In this document: piece by piece, positions 44,271-54,691 of the stretch
How the letters are laid out: every line of letters starts with the position of its first letter
How positions within the stretch are numbered: position 1 is the first letter of the stretch
Assembly (NCBI GenBank): GCA_030035585.1
Contig: CM057462.1
Coordinates: 92,277,234-92,341,233, forward strand
Origin: Dugong dugon
Lineage: Eukaryota > Chordata > Mammalia > Sirenia > Dugongidae
DNA: 64,000 nucleotides
Reading direction: 5' to 3'
Notes under the pieces: generated by a model
What the model was told of the DNA's origin: nothing
The model's database searches: none
What the model saw: only the letters and a program-made list of their open reading frames with translations
Program-made: the position numbers and the translations under genes

Positions 44271-44443
44271 ATAAATATGTGAGCACACATGTTTACACAA
44301 CCCTAGAGGACTTTGAAATTCATACGCGAATGTCTCAGTGCTCACACCAGAAGCAAGGGTTTCTTCTAAGTCATTGATTCATCATGCATTCTTCCATTCT
44401 TCCATCCATCTATTTATCCATTAAACATTTGCTAAGTACCTAC

Positions 44444-45061
44444 TGTCTTAGTTATTTAGTGTTGCTATAACAGAAATACCACAAGTGGGTGGCTTTAACA
44501 AACAGAAATTTATTTTCTCAAAGTTTAGGAGGCTAGGAGTCTGAGTTCACGGCACTGGCTCTTACAGGAAGGCTCTCTTCTCTGTTGGCTCTGGTGGAAG
44601 GTCTTTGTCTCTTTTCAGCTTCTGCTCCTTGGTTCTTTGCTATCTTCACGTAGCATGACATCTATTTTCCCTCATCTGTGCTTCCTTGTGGAACCCTGAT
44701 GGCACAGTGGTTAAGACTGTGCCATCAGTGGTTAAGACTATGACTGCTAACTAAAAGGTGGACGGTTCGAATCCACCAGCTGCTCCTTGGAAACCCTGTG
44801 GGGCAGTTCTACTCTGTCCTATAGGGTTGCTGTGAGTCAGAATCAACTCAGTGGCAATGGAGTAACAGAGTGCTTCCTTGCTTCTGTGTCTAATCTGTTC
44901 TTTTATACCTCAAAAGTGATTGGCTTAAGACACATCCTACACTGAAAGGACCTTCTTAACGTAACAAAGAAAACTCTATTTCTGAATGGGATTATATCCA
45001 CAAGTATAAGAGTTAGAATTTACAACACATATTTTTGGGGGACAGAATTCAATCTGTAACA
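44444..45061 (-). mobile_element. MaLR-type solo LTR containing a SINE
   Basis: Reads tgtcttagttatttagtgtt ... 'gacagaattcaatctgtaac'+a, that is TG...CA. Five-base duplication cctac / cctat at 44439-44443 and 45062-45066. On the minus strand it has the same layout as the LTR at 11456-12475 ('gttttctttgttacgttaag'). Confidence 0.85.
44689..44869 (+). mobile_element. AfroSINE, short subfamily, with head duplication
   Basis: Perfect duplication gtgcttccttg at 44678-44688 and 44870-44880. The head contains a small tandem repeat: 'gtggttaagactgtgccatca' is followed again by gtggttaagact. Junction 'gctccttggaaaccc'. Confidence 0.95.
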
Positions 45062-45084
45062 CCTATTAAGTATAAAACACTACT

Positions 45085-45590
45085 CTAGATGCCAGGGCTT
45101 TCTTTCAAAAACCAAGATCTGACCACATCACAGCCCTGCTTATATACCTTCAATGATTTCCCATCGCCAAGTCTAAACTCCAGGCCACATACACCACATA
45201 CTTCCCAACCTCCATGCTTTTGTTCAATGTGGTCTCCATCTCTGGATTGTCCCTTCTAGTGAGTCATACTGGCCCATATCTAGTGTTCCAGACTCTTCAA
45301 AATGTCCTTCCTCTCTGAAGCTGTGATCCACCTGCATTGGTTCTCGTCCTTACACCCCACAGGCACAACACTCTCCTCTGTGCTCACACAGCACAGTGCA
45401 CACACCTGGTTCTGCACTTGTCCCTTTTTACTTCAGTCCGTTATTTGTGTGGTTTTCCCTCCCACTAGATTCTTAATTCCTTGAGACAGGAACAGTGTTT
45501 TGTTCAGCTTCTTAACCTCAGCACCTAGCATATTGCTTGGCACATGAGAGATAACTAAATGCTTGATGAGTTAATTTGTCGAAACTTTGG
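45085..45590 (+). mobile_element. L2 LINE 3' end
   Basis: 'atctgaccacatcacagccc', 'catttctaaactccag'-like stretch at 45170, 'cttgagacaggaacagtgtt', 'gcttggcacatgagagataa'. Confidence 0.75.
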
Positions 45591-45609
45591 AAGTAGGTAA
45601 GACCAGTGA

Positions 45610-45815
45610 CATGAATAACAATGATAATAATAGTAACTATCTTGTACTGTGTACTTCTTACATGCCAGACTCAAAGTGTTTTACATCGAGATCTGTTTAA
45701 TTTTAATCCTCACATACTCTCTGAGGTTGGGGTACAGCAGATTGGTGAGGTATGATGTCTCTGGAGTCAGAGTGGCTGAGGTTTAGATTCTGGTTGCATG
45801 AGTGTCTTGTTCATT
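45610..45815. mobile_element. Two MIR fragments in opposite orientation
   Basis: 45610-45740 is minus ('catgccagactcaaagtgtt', 'tttaatcctcacatactctc'); 45745-45815 is plus ('ctctggagtcagagtggctg'). Confidence 0.6.
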
Positions 45816-45964
45816 TCTGCAGTTCGTGTCCTGCCTGCATGAGGGTACGTGGTTAAGGGGGCAGTTGGGGCTAGATGTTCCCTCTGCTTGCTAAGGTGAG
45901 CATTTTGAAATGGGGCTGCATCTGCCCAGAGGAAGGGATGCCTTTCCTAAGCATGCACAAAGGC

Positions 45965-46775
45965 ACCCTATGTGAAAGCGCTGATTTTGTCTGGCTCCAC
46001 CCCTTGCCAACTGTGTCGGGTTGCACCAGTTATGTAACTCCACTTTTTGCTTTGGCTTCCTCATCTGCAGAATGAGGTTATAACTTCACCAACTGTCTTA
46101 GGCTGGGTTCTCTAGAGAAGCAAAACCAGTAAAGCATATAAATATATATATAGAGAGATTTATATCAAGCAAATGGGTCATGTGGTTGTAGAGGCTGGAA
46201 CACCCCAAGTCTGTGGTCAGGATAGAGGCTTTTCTGATTCACATAGCCGCAGGAGCTGATGAACCCAGGATGGGCAGGTCAGAGAGCAGGGCTCTTGCTC
46301 ACAGGCTGCAAAGATCAATGAATCCCAAGATCAGCAGGCAAGACCACAGGTAAGCTGCTAGCTCAAGTCCTAAGAACCAGAGGTCAGACAAACAGGAGCC
46401 AGCTGCAGGATCCAGAGCAAGCAAAAGCCCACGAGCCTTGCCAGAATGTCCACTTATATTTGATGCAGTTCACACGCCCAAGGAAATTCCCCTTCAACTG
46501 ATTTGGCTACTCACAGCAGATCCCATCATGGAGGTGATCACATTATATCAAATCTCATCATGGAAGTGATCACAACATCGTATGACTGCCAAACCACTGA
46601 GAATCATGGCTCAGCCAAGCTGACACACAACCTTAACCATCACACCAACCTCATAGAATTCTTTTTAGGATTAAGATTAGGATTAGGTGGGATTATGCAT
46701 ATGCTATGCTTGGTACCTGTCTGACATATGTGCTCAATAAATATTAGTTAGTTATTAGCGGTAGTAGTAATAGTA
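45965..46775 (+). mobile_element. MIR split by an LTR
   Basis: Left 45965-46093 ('ttgccaactgtgtcgggttg', 'cttcctcatctgcagaatga'); right 46645-46775 ('taggattaggtgggattat', 'tgtgctcaataaatattag'). Confidence 0.75.
46094..46644 (-). mobile_element. ERVL/MaLR-type solo LTR
   Basis: Begins tgtcttaggctgggttctct and ends 'ccttaaccatcaca', so TG...CA. Perfect 5-base duplication ccaac at 46089-46093 and 46645-46649. 'gtgatcacattatatcaaat' and 'gtgatcacaacatcg' form an internal repeat. I recognise the pattern as LTR-like but not the exact family. Confidence 0.75.
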
Positions 46776-46799
46776 GTAGCAATAGCCCTATTTTCCAAA

Positions 46800-47100
46800 G
46801 AAGATAATTTGGGGAGAAAAGAGTGGCCTGAAAGCAGAGCATGGGGGCATTCCTCAATTAAGGGGCAACAGAAACAACCAGGCATGAGAAGGACTGAGAA
46901 AGTTGAACAAGAGGGAGTTAGACGAGAAACTGGTCAAGTGTGAAGTGCTTCCAAGAGATTAAGCAGAAAGAAGGCTGAGAAAAATCCCCTGGACTTGACA
47001 ATTAGGAGATTATTAGTGACCTTTGAATATAAAGTGTCAGGATAGCAGTTGGAGAGGAATCCAGATTGCTGTGGGTTAAAGAATCAATGAATGATAAAGC
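46800..47100. mobile_element. Ancient unassigned interspersed repeat
   Basis: 'aagcagaaagaaggctgaga' and 'agtgacctttgaatataaag' resemble the same old repeat type seen at 1430 and 54085. Confidence 0.35.
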
Positions 47101-47220
47101 AGAAATAGTTAACTACAGCCTATTCATAAGAAATCAGGCAGTGAAGCATCAGAGACAAATAGGTCAATTGCTTTAGGGGGGGATGCAGGATTGGTAAACA
47201 ACCCTTCCCCATCTGTGTGT

Positions 47221-47380
47221 AATATCAGATTAATGGAGCGCTTGGGGAATACGACCGCCAAACGTGTCTGGAAAATCTGGCTATCTCTCCAGCCTCCTGG
47301 GATGACAAGGAGGATGACTTGCCTCAACTACCCAACCCCTCAGTGGGATTATCTTTTATTTAAAGAGAGGAGAGTTGAAC
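47221..47380 (+). pseudogene. Possible gene fragment A (related to 49709-50090)
   Basis: In the frame of 47274 the DNA reads CLENLAISPASWDDKEDD followed by LPQLPNP and a stop after 'atcttttat'. Segment B at 49975-50048 has the same frame and nearly the same residues. The nucleotide similarity extends upstream (agattaatggagcgc versus agatgaatggggccc). The gene is not recognised. It could be an exon, a retrocopy fragment or part of an old repeat. Confidence 0.35.
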
Positions 47381-47639
47381 GTATTTTTTAAAGCAGATGA
47401 CAGTCAACAGAATGCAAGTGTAAAACAGATAGGGAGATGGGATCAAGGACCCAGATGGATGGATTCATCCTGGTGGATGGTGGGGATGGAGAATGGAAGG
47501 GTGAAGACATAAGACAAGTCAAAGATGCAGCACAAGAAAGTTGAAGGGCTCTCTGGATGGACTGTCTTTCTTGGAGCAGAAAGAGGCAAGGCCTGTTGAG
47601 AGTACCATGAGCAAAAGGCAAAGGGAAGTGTATTAGTTG

Positions 47640-48297
47640 TTGTTGTTAGGTGCTATCAAGCCAGTTCCAGTTCATAGCGACCCTATGTACGACAGGACAA
47701 AACACTGCCCTGTCCTGTGCCATCCTCACAATCTTTGCTATGCTTGAGCCCGTTGTTGCAGCCACTGTGTCAATCCATCTTATTGAGGGTCTTCCTCTTT
47801 TTCAATGACCCTCTACTTTACCAAGCATGATATCCTTCTCCAAGGTCTGGTCCCTTCTGATAACATGCTCAAGGTACATGAGATGAAGTCTCACCATCCT
47901 CTCTTCTAAGGAACATTCTGGCTGTACTTCTTCCAAGACAGATTTATTTGTTCTTCTGGTAGTCCATGGAGCATGTTCAATATTCTCTGCAAACACCATA
48001 ATTTAAAGGTGTCAATTCTTCTTCCATCATCTTCATTCATTGTCCAGCTTTTGAATGCATACGAGGTCAGTTGAAAATAGCATGGCTTGGGTCAGGCACA
48101 CCTTAATCCTGAAAATGACATCCTTGCTTTTCAACACTTTAAAGAGGTCTTTTGCAGTAGATTTGCCCAATGCAATACATTGTCTGATTTCTTGACTGCT
48201 GCTTCCATGGGTGTTGATTGTGGATCCAAGTAAAATAAAATCCTTTATAACTTCAGATCTTTTCTCCATTTATCATGATGCTGTCTATTGGTCCAGT
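47640..48297 (-). mobile_element. RTE LINE, 5'-truncated copy
   Basis: 658 bases of the RTE 3' part (tail 'gttgttaggtgctatcaagc', then 'accaagcatgatatccttct'). Perfect 10-base duplication tgtattagtt at 47630-47639 and 48298-48307. It inserted at the edge of an older LTR-like repeat. Confidence 0.95.
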
Positions 48298-48690
48298 TGT
48301 ATTAGTTAGGATAGGTCAAATGTTGCAACAAAAAAATCCCTGAATTTTAGTGGCTTAACATAATGAAAGTTTTTTTCTCCCCATAAAAAGTCCAGTCAGC
48401 ATGGGGTTTGGAAAGTCCTCTGCTCCATGCAGTCATTTAGGGACCCAGGTTCCATCTATTTTATGACTCTGCCATCCCATAAGACTCCCATCAGAGCCCT
48501 TTTCTGGACTTTTGCAACCACAAGAAGAAAAGAAAGAGTACAGAGGATTGTGTAAGAGTTTTTGAAGACTGTTAGAAGTATTGCACATCACTTTTGTCCA
48601 CATTACATTGGCCAAACCTTCAACAATATGGCCACAAATATTGCAAGGAAGGCTGGGAAACATTGTCAAATTGTGCACAAGGGAAAAAAC
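48298..48690 (-). mobile_element. Old LTR-type repeat
   Basis: 'attttagtggcttaacataa', 'cctctgctccatgcagtcat', 'acatcacttttgtccacatt' fit a common ERVL/MaLR-like repeat on the minus strand. Family not certain. Confidence 0.5.
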
Positions 48691-48694
48691 AGGC

Positions 48695-48790
48695 AAATAC
48701 CATCATTTCTAAATCCTCAGGTCCCAGCACAATGTCTGGAGTAGATTGAATGCCCAGTAAACATCACTGAATAAATACATAAATGAAGAT
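48695..48790 (+). mobile_element. L2 LINE 3' fragment
   Basis: 'aggtcccagcacaatgtctg', 'gcccagtaaacatcactgaa'. Confidence 0.55.
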
Positions 48791-49070
48791 TTTCTCATTT
48801 GCTCCACACCATTATCCTCCCTAGCCATATCCTGCTGGAAATTCAAAGAAAATATATGCCTAATGTTCTTGACATGAGCTAAAGGTTAAGTTTGTACTTC
48901 AAGCTGGTCTTTCGCTGATGCTGCTGTGCTGCAGGGATCCATTCATATTCTCTGGACCTGAATGTTTGCTGCTTGCTGTTAGGCCTGAAATCTGTGGTTA
49001 GTGATGCTGACTTGCTCTCAGGGAGATAACGATCAGGGTCTTTATTCTGAAGCCCAGTGCTACAGCTAGT
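48791..49070. other. Unique DNA
   Basis: Nothing recognised. The 96-codon minus-strand frame at 48879-49169 has no motif. Confidence 0.35.
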
Positions 49071-49296
49071 TGAGCTAATCATCCAGCAAATATGTTGACC
49101 TACTTCCAAGCTACACTTTCCAATCCAAATATGAGCTAACCAGTTTATGATTTTACCAACAAGATCCAACTTGAGCTATCCAGCCCCTTGCTAAACTAGC
49201 CAGTCCAGTCCCCACATGAGCCAATGAGTCCCTAATTAAGCTAACCAACCCCCCAGTTGAGCTAACTAGTTCCTTATCAAACCAATTGGCCACAAG
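49071..49296. repeat. Degenerate minisatellite, 20-21 base unit
   Basis: About eleven diverged units on a tgagctaaccagtccc theme start near 49071, 49091, 49109, 49131, 49151, 49171, 49191, 49215, 49235, 49256 and 49277. Examples: tgagctaatcatccagcaaa, atgagctaaccagtttatga, ttgagctatccagccccttg. Confidence 0.8.
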
Positions 49297-49700
49297 GTGC
49301 CACTGATTCAACTATGTCCTACAGCAAATGTAAAAAAACTCAGGACTGGGAATAAGCTCGTCCATTACCTTTATAATGGCCCTTTTTATGGCTAACATGA
49401 AATTTGGAAAAAGAAGGAAAGCTGGTGATATGAGTCATAACTTCCCTAAAGGGCAAATAAAGGGCTTCTTATCAGGCTGGCAAAACTTGCCTGAAAGTAG
49501 AGTCTGATGTGGAACCATGTAGAGCAGGGAATGCCAGGGTTATTTTTATAAACAACTCAAGAGATATCAACATTGTGGGGCTGGTGCAGAGATTCCTGTA
49601 TCTGCAAATGATATTTCATGAACAAGTGTGCCTGAGAATGGGAGCGAGTGCCAATGAGCCCAAGAAGGAAGAAGGAAGCCAAGGCCAATAGTTGTTAAAA
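49297..49700. other. Unique DNA
   Basis: Nothing recognised; 'aagaaggaagaaggaag' purine patch at 49660. Confidence 0.35.
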
Positions 49701-49708
49701 AAAAGTTA

Positions 49709-50090
49709 GTGTTTCAGACTTGGGGAGACACGGAGGCTAGGGCTGATGTCTCTGACTCACTCAGCCTAGACTGCGGCAGCAGAGGCCAGCTGGGAAGGAG
49801 GATGCTTTGTGGATATGAAGGGGGTGAGGGTGTCTTGGTGCTAAGAGCTTTTCCCAGATGGCAGAAGGCAGGCAGCTGGGCCCCTAAAGATGAAGCTTCT
49901 GATCGTGAGGAGATGCGCATCCTGTTCAAAGGGCCAGATGAATGGGGCCCTCAGGGATCATGGACACCTCAAGTCAGTCTGCAGAATCTGGCTATCTCTT
50001 CAGATTCCTGGGATGACAAGGAGGATGACTGACCTGAACTACCCAACTGCTAGATAGGACTCTGTTGAGCTGCCCATAATAAAGCAACTT
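49709..50090 (+). pseudogene. Possible terminal exon or gene fragment B
   Basis: An acceptor-like tttcag ends at 49716. An open frame then runs to a TGA at 50030-50032, ending FKGPDEWGPQGSWTP, then NLAISSDSWDDKEDD. A poly(A) signal, aataaa, lies at about 50078, 48 bases past the stop. Compared with segment A, the codon after EDD is TGA here and TTG there, so the stop may be a secondary loss. No family recognised. No ATG is needed if it is a 3' exon. It could be an unlisted gene, a decayed retrocopy or chance. Confidence 0.35.
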
Positions 50091-50165
50091 ATCTCAAAGC
50101 AGTAGTCATAGTATCATGGAAAGAAAGAGCACAGGCTTTGGAGTCAGCAGTTTCCAATCCCCCAA

Positions 50166-50322
50166 AACCAAACCCACTGCCGTCGAGTCGATTCCGACTC
50201 ATAGCGACCCTACAGGACAGAGTAGAACTGCCCCATAGGGTTTCCAGGGAGCAGCTGGTGGATTCCAACTGTCAACATTTAGCTAGCAGCCAAACTCTTA
50301 ACCACTGCCCCACCAGGACTAC
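50166..50322 (-). mobile_element. AfroSINE, short subfamily, perfect duplication
   Basis: Junction on this strand 'gggtttccagggagcagc'. Tail with gtcgagtcgattccgactc, close to consensus, so it is a fairly young copy. Perfect 13-base duplication tccaatcccccaa at 50153-50165 and 50323-50335. Confidence 0.95.
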
Positions 50323-50430
50323 TCCAATCCCCCAATCACAACTTAATAGCTATGTAATGTTGGGCAAATAATTCAGCCTCTCTGGGCCTCAATTTTCTCA
50401 TCTATAAAATGGGAATTCTATTTTTGAAGT

Positions 50431-50566
50431 CGTTGTTTGCTGCCATCGAGTCAGCTTCTGACTCATGGTGACCCCATGCATAGCAAGATTGGACTGCTGT
50501 GATCCATAGGGTTTTCATTGGCTGATTTTTCAGAAGTAAATCTCTAGGCCTTTCTTCCAAGTCTAG
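50431..50566 (-). mobile_element. tRNA-Gly-type SINE, head missing
   Basis: 'tgctgccatcgagtcagctt', 'gctgtgatccatagggtttt', 'aggcctttcttccaagtct'. It matches the 3' half of 51332-51615 and lacks the tRNA head. Confidence 0.85.
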
Positions 50567-50670
50567 AAGTTCGTAAAGATTTAATGAGATTGTGTGTGAA
50601 AAGAGCCTAACCCATTGCCTAGAAAGTAATAGGTGCTTAATATAAAAGTTCCCTTCCCTCTCTTCCAAGG

Positions 50671-51331
50671 TCTCCTCATTGCTCTTGGGGTCAAGCTTAA
50701 ACCTTCCCTCCTCACAGTAAAATCCCGGACTTGCCTATCCTATCACTCCTACTCCTACTCCTGGCCAGCCTGCCCACCAGACACGGGTTCCTGCTCTGCT
50801 GCCCTGATGCCTGTGGACTTGCTGATGACGCTAGCCTACCTGGGAACACTCCCAGGATAGGAACTACACCGAAGCCCAATATATTTATTTTTTCCTGATT
50901 TTTGGAAAGTACTGGCAGGCAAGATACTGGTACAGAAGGGATCAAGGTTGGGAACATCTGTCAGACTTCACGTAATGAACAGGGACACCACTCATGAAAA
51001 AAGACAGCAGTGGTTACACTGCCCAGCCCCACATGTCTATAGCTAACAATGTCCAGTTTCACCAGTTTTACAGGTGGAATGTTCTGAAACACAGTGGTTT
51101 GACCTGAAGAAAAGTTGAAAGGCACATTTATACCTTGTAATATACATGAGCTGAGCCAGTGTAAACAGGAACATGTTCATGGCCAACTGGGGAGCGTTCT
51201 TCATTTTTGAGTCAGATCGGGATGGTGTTTATTGTGGTCTAGGAAGCCCTTTGCACATGCAAGACTTCACAACAGTGTTTATTACAAGGGGGGATCTTTA
51301 GATCACCTTTCCCAGCACCTCCAAAGATACT
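50671..51331. other. Unique DNA, possibly with an old L2 patch
   Basis: 50690-50770 resembles L2 weakly ('ggacttgcctatcctatcac'). The rest shows nothing. Confidence 0.35.
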
Positions 51332-51615
51332 TTGTTGTTAGCTGCTGGTGAATCAGCCCCTGACTCTTGGCAACCCATGCACAACACAACGAAACACTGT
51401 TTGGTCCTGCGCCATTCCCATAATTGGTTGAGGATCAGACTGTTGTGATCCATTGGCTGATTTTCAAAAGTAGACCACCAGTCCTTTCTTCTTAGTCTGT
51501 CTTGATTTGGAAGCTCTGCTGAATGGTGGCTACACATGAGATGCACTGGCGGGGAATTGAACCCGGGTTCCCTGCATGGAAGGTAAGAATTCTACCACTG
51601 AACCACCACTGCCCC
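51332..51615 (-). mobile_element. tRNA-Gly-headed afrotherian SINE, full length
   Basis: At the right, on the minus strand, a tRNA-Gly-like head: 'aagaattctaccactgaacc' (reverse of the A box/D arm) and 'gcggggaattgaacccgg' (reverse of the B box). Body 'tttcttcttagtctgtcttg'. Tail at left 'ttgttgttagctgctggtga'. Not a functional tRNA. Confidence 0.92.
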
Positions 51616-51621
51616 CAAAAC

Positions 51622-51700
51622 AGTTGTTGTCAAGTCGACTCCGACTCACGGCGACCCCATGTGTGTCAGAGTAGAAGTGTGTCCGTAGAGTTTTTTAGGC
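51622..51700 (-). mobile_element. AfroSINE tail fragment
   Basis: 'gttgttgtcaagtcgactcc', 'catgtgtgtcagagtaga', then breaks off after about 75 bases. Confidence 0.85.
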
Positions 51701-51849
51701 ACATTAAATTTTGAGAACTCCCACCCTTCCTCCTTGACCTCATCTCCTATCCCTCTCCTCTCACTCACTCTGCTCTAGCCACACTCGTCTTCCTTCTTGA
51801 ACACTCTAGGCGTTACCTTTGTTCCCACTCTTCTTCCTGCCTTGGACCC

Positions 51850-52364
51850 TGTCTTAGTCATCTAGTGCTGCTACGACAGAAATACCACAAGTGGATGGCT
51901 TCCACAAAAAGAAATGTATCCTTTCACAGTCCCGTAGGCTAGAAGTCCAGATTCAGGGTGTCAGCTCCAGGGAAAGGCCTTCTTTCTCTGTCGGCTCTGG
52001 AGGAAGGTCCTTGTGATGCATCAGTCTTCCTTTGGTCTGGGAGCATCTCAGCACAGGAACCTCAGGTCCAAAGGATGCGATCTGCTCCCAGCACTGCCTT
52101 CCCGGTGGTACGAGGTCCCCATATCTCTCTGCTCGCCCCTCTCCCCCATATCCCAAAGGAGATTGGCTCAAGACATCACCCAATCCTGTAGACCTCATCA
52201 ACATAACTGCCCCCAGTCCATCCCACTACATCATAGTGATAGCATCTACAACACACAGGGAAATCACACCAGATGACAAAACAGTAGACAATCATACAAC
52301 ACAGGGAATCATAACATAGCCAAGCTGACAGACATTCCTGGGGGACACAATTCAGTCCATGACA
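51850..52364 (-). mobile_element. MaLR-type solo LTR, perfect duplication
   Basis: tgtcttagtcatctagtgct ... 'cacaattcagtccatgaca', TG...CA, 515 bases. Perfect 5-base duplication gaccc at 51845-51849 and 52365-52369. Same family as 44444-45061. Confidence 0.92.
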
Positions 52365-52651
52365 GACCCTTTTCCCCAATATATCCATATGATTTGTGCC
52401 CTCATTTCCTCCAGGACTCACCTTATCAGAGAGTTGCTCACTGACCACGCTTTATAAAATGGCAGCCCACCTCCATCACACTCTATTCCCTTATCATGAG
52501 TTTTCTTCTCAGAACTTAGCCTCAGTCAGACCTATTATTTATTTTTTGTTTATTATCTGTCTACCCCCTACTGGAATATAAGCTCCATGAGAACAGGATT
52601 TCATTTTGTTAATTGCTCTTTTCTCAGTTCCTAGAACAGCCAAACCCATAG

Positions 52652-52819
52652 CAAAGCAAAAAAAACCAAACCCGTTGACTTCAAGTGGATTCCAACTCAT
52701 GGTGACCCTATAGGACAGAGTAGAACTGCCCCATAGGGTTTCCAAGGAGTGACTGATGGATTTGAACTGCCAACATTTTCTTTAGCAGCTGAGCTCTTAA
52801 CCACTGTGCCAACAGGGCT
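52652..52819 (-). mobile_element. AfroSINE, short subfamily, perfect duplication
   Basis: Tail 'gacttcaagtggattccaac', junction 'gggtttccaaggagtgac', head 'ccaacagggctc'. Perfect 12-base duplication ccaaacccatag at 52640-52651 and 52820-52831. Confidence 0.95.
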
Positions 52820-52899
52820 CCAAACCCATAGTAGACCTTTAATAAATACTTGGTGCATAGATCATGAACTTGATCTTTAATTTGGTCTTTTGTTCGTAG

Positions 52900-53060
52900 A
52901 CTGAATTAGGTAGAAAGTTATCACTAGTCCCATTATACGGATGAGGAAACTGGGATTCAGAGAGATTAAGTAAGTTGCCCAGGGTCACAAACAAACAAAC
53001 AAGGTCAGAACCAGAAGCCAGCTGTCCTGAGTCCCAGTCTGATGCATGTCCTGTGAGCCA
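52900..53060 (-). mobile_element. MIR
   Basis: 'ttatacggatgaggaaactg', 'gttgcccagggtcacaaac' with a small (acaa)n expansion at 52989-53003. Confidence 0.85.
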
Positions 53061-53504
53061 CCCGTGTCTCCTTAATTACCCAACGGAGAGCATGTCGCCT
53101 TGCCTTCAATTTAAGCTTGATTGATTTTGCTCACGGACTTGTCAGAAATTGGTATTTAGAAGTAATAGGCAGAGACTAAGTGTTTTAGTAGAAACCACTT
53201 TTTAGTTCACTCAGCCTCTACTCTGAACTCTGTTTATTCCAGGTCTAACGCAGAAAATATATGCACTAAAAACAAATTAAAATAAATGATAAGTGAGTTA
53301 GAAACTGCCCAGGGCTGTCAGGAACTTATGCTCCATGCTATGTGGGTTTTGAGTAAACATTTGCTTTGCAAGCTAAGAAGCAATACATCTTTACTGAGGC
53401 GGTCACCAGCAGAAGGGCACATAAGCTACATAAGCTACTTCTGGGATTTGGAGCACTTTCTCCCGGGAAATGTGCACTCAGGCCTAACCACCATGGCATT
53501 CTGA
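53061..53504. other. Unique DNA
   Basis: Nothing recognised. Confidence 0.4.
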
Positions 53505-53620
53505 AAAGAGGAAGAAACTTGGCATCAAGAGATCTGGGTTCTAGTCTGAGCTCTGCTACTCTCTTGTTGGGCAAATTTGGGCAACTTACTGCTCTCTCAG
53601 GACACATTTTCCCTTAGCAT
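53505..53620 (+). mobile_element. MIR
   Basis: 'gatctgggttctagtctgag', 'ctctgctactctcttgttgg', 'gggcaacttactgctctc'. Confidence 0.75.
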
Positions 53621-53899
53621 CCTATGACTTCAAGACAGGCCTGAGAGAGGATATCAACAGTTTCTCATCAGCAAATGGCTCAGATGAGGGAGGCGGGGCT
53701 TGTGGGTACTTTACCTGTTTCTTTCCTCTTCTGTCTTTTCTACTGAGTCGTTCCTTTTTTTCTTCATTCCTCCATCCACCCCAACTCAAGCATCTCTTTT
53801 CCCAAGGTCTTGTAACCAATGCCAGAACCTTCTGAGGGCTTTAGCTCTATTCTTAAACAAGAGCTAATACCTTTGCCCAAGATGATGTAGGCTTGTGGA
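53621..53899. other. Unique DNA
   Basis: Nothing recognised; a pyrimidine-rich stretch runs from 53720 to 53770. Confidence 0.35.
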
Positions 53900-53982
53900 A
53901 AAAGTGTTTCCACTCTGCACGTATGGGGTTACCATGAGTTGGAATTGACTCAATGGCAACTGGTTTGTTTTTTTGGTTTATG
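53900..53982 (+). mobile_element. AfroSINE 3' half
   Basis: 'tttccactctgcacgtatgg', 'attgactcaatggcaactgg', then gtttgttttt. The 5' half is missing. Confidence 0.85.
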
Positions 53983-54084
53983 TGGGAGATGTGATGGGGG
54001 CTAACTGGCTCCTCTGTCTAAAAACATCACTCATCAAATCACACATCAGGCAGAGACTTTCATTGAACATGTTCATCTAGTAAT

Positions 54085-54690
54085 TATTTATTGATCTCCT
54101 TCTACAAGAACACACCAGTGAACAAAGCTCAGTCCCTGCTCTCATGAAGCTCAAGGTCTGGTGATGGAGAGACGGTAAAGCAACCAGACACATTCCACGC
54201 TCTCATGACACAAGGGGCGGGGGGGTGCTATACTCAACAGGAGGGGTAGTAACTCTGACCTCAGTCTTGAGGGGGAAGGCTCTGGCAAATCTTCCTGAGG
54301 TTGGTAACATCTAAACCAAGATCTGAAATTGGAGGAGCAGAAGATATTCAGGCAAATGTGGGGAGGGAGAAAGTGTTCCAGGCTGAGGGAACAACTTGTG
54401 TGGGGTGGAGGGTGTATTCAAAGATGGTCAAGAACCCTGTGGCTGGCATGTAGAGAAGGAAGGAGGGGCAGGAGGTGAGGACCAAGAGAAAAGTGGATGG
54501 GGATGGGTCTTGCCTAGAGCCTTGTGAGCCACTTGAAAGAGTTTGCATTTTATGCAGAGGGCTGTGGGGAGTTATTGGAGCTGGTGAGTGCCCCATTTAG
54601 ACTTGCGTTTCAGAAAGATCACTCTGACTACTGTGTAGAGCGTGCTCTAAAGGGAGGCTAGGCTGGAAGTCAGGCAACTGGATAAGAGAA
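54085..54690. mobile_element. Ancient unassigned interspersed repeat, longest copy
   Basis: 'cagtccctgctctcatgaag', 'aagtgttccaggctgaggga', 'gcctagagccttgtgagcca', 'gatcactctgactactgtgt' belong to a widespread old repeat that I know by pattern but cannot name. Confidence 0.5.
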
Positions 54691-54691
54691 A

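Larger units (their letters stand above)
50102..50670 (+). mobile_element. MIR split by two SINEs
   Basis: Pieces 50102-50165 ('aggctttggagtcagcag'), 50336-50430 ('atgttgggcaaataattcag', 'catctataaaatgggaattc') and 50567-50670 ('aatgagattgtgtgtgaaaa', 'agtaataggtgcttaatata'). Confidence 0.8.
51710..52865 (+). mobile_element. L2 LINE 3' region, split by an LTR and a SINE
   Basis: 51710-51849 ('cactctgctctagccacact'), 52370-52639 ('atttcctccaggactcacct', 'ctggaatataagctccatga') and 52820-52865 ('agtagacctttaataaatac'). Confidence 0.85.

Noticed and set aside
51540-51612. tRNA-Gly-like sequence on the minus strand (also 13247 and 14657 on plus)
   Set aside because: Each is the head of a SINE with the same body and tail, and the stems carry mismatches. 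They are not stand-alone tRNA genes.
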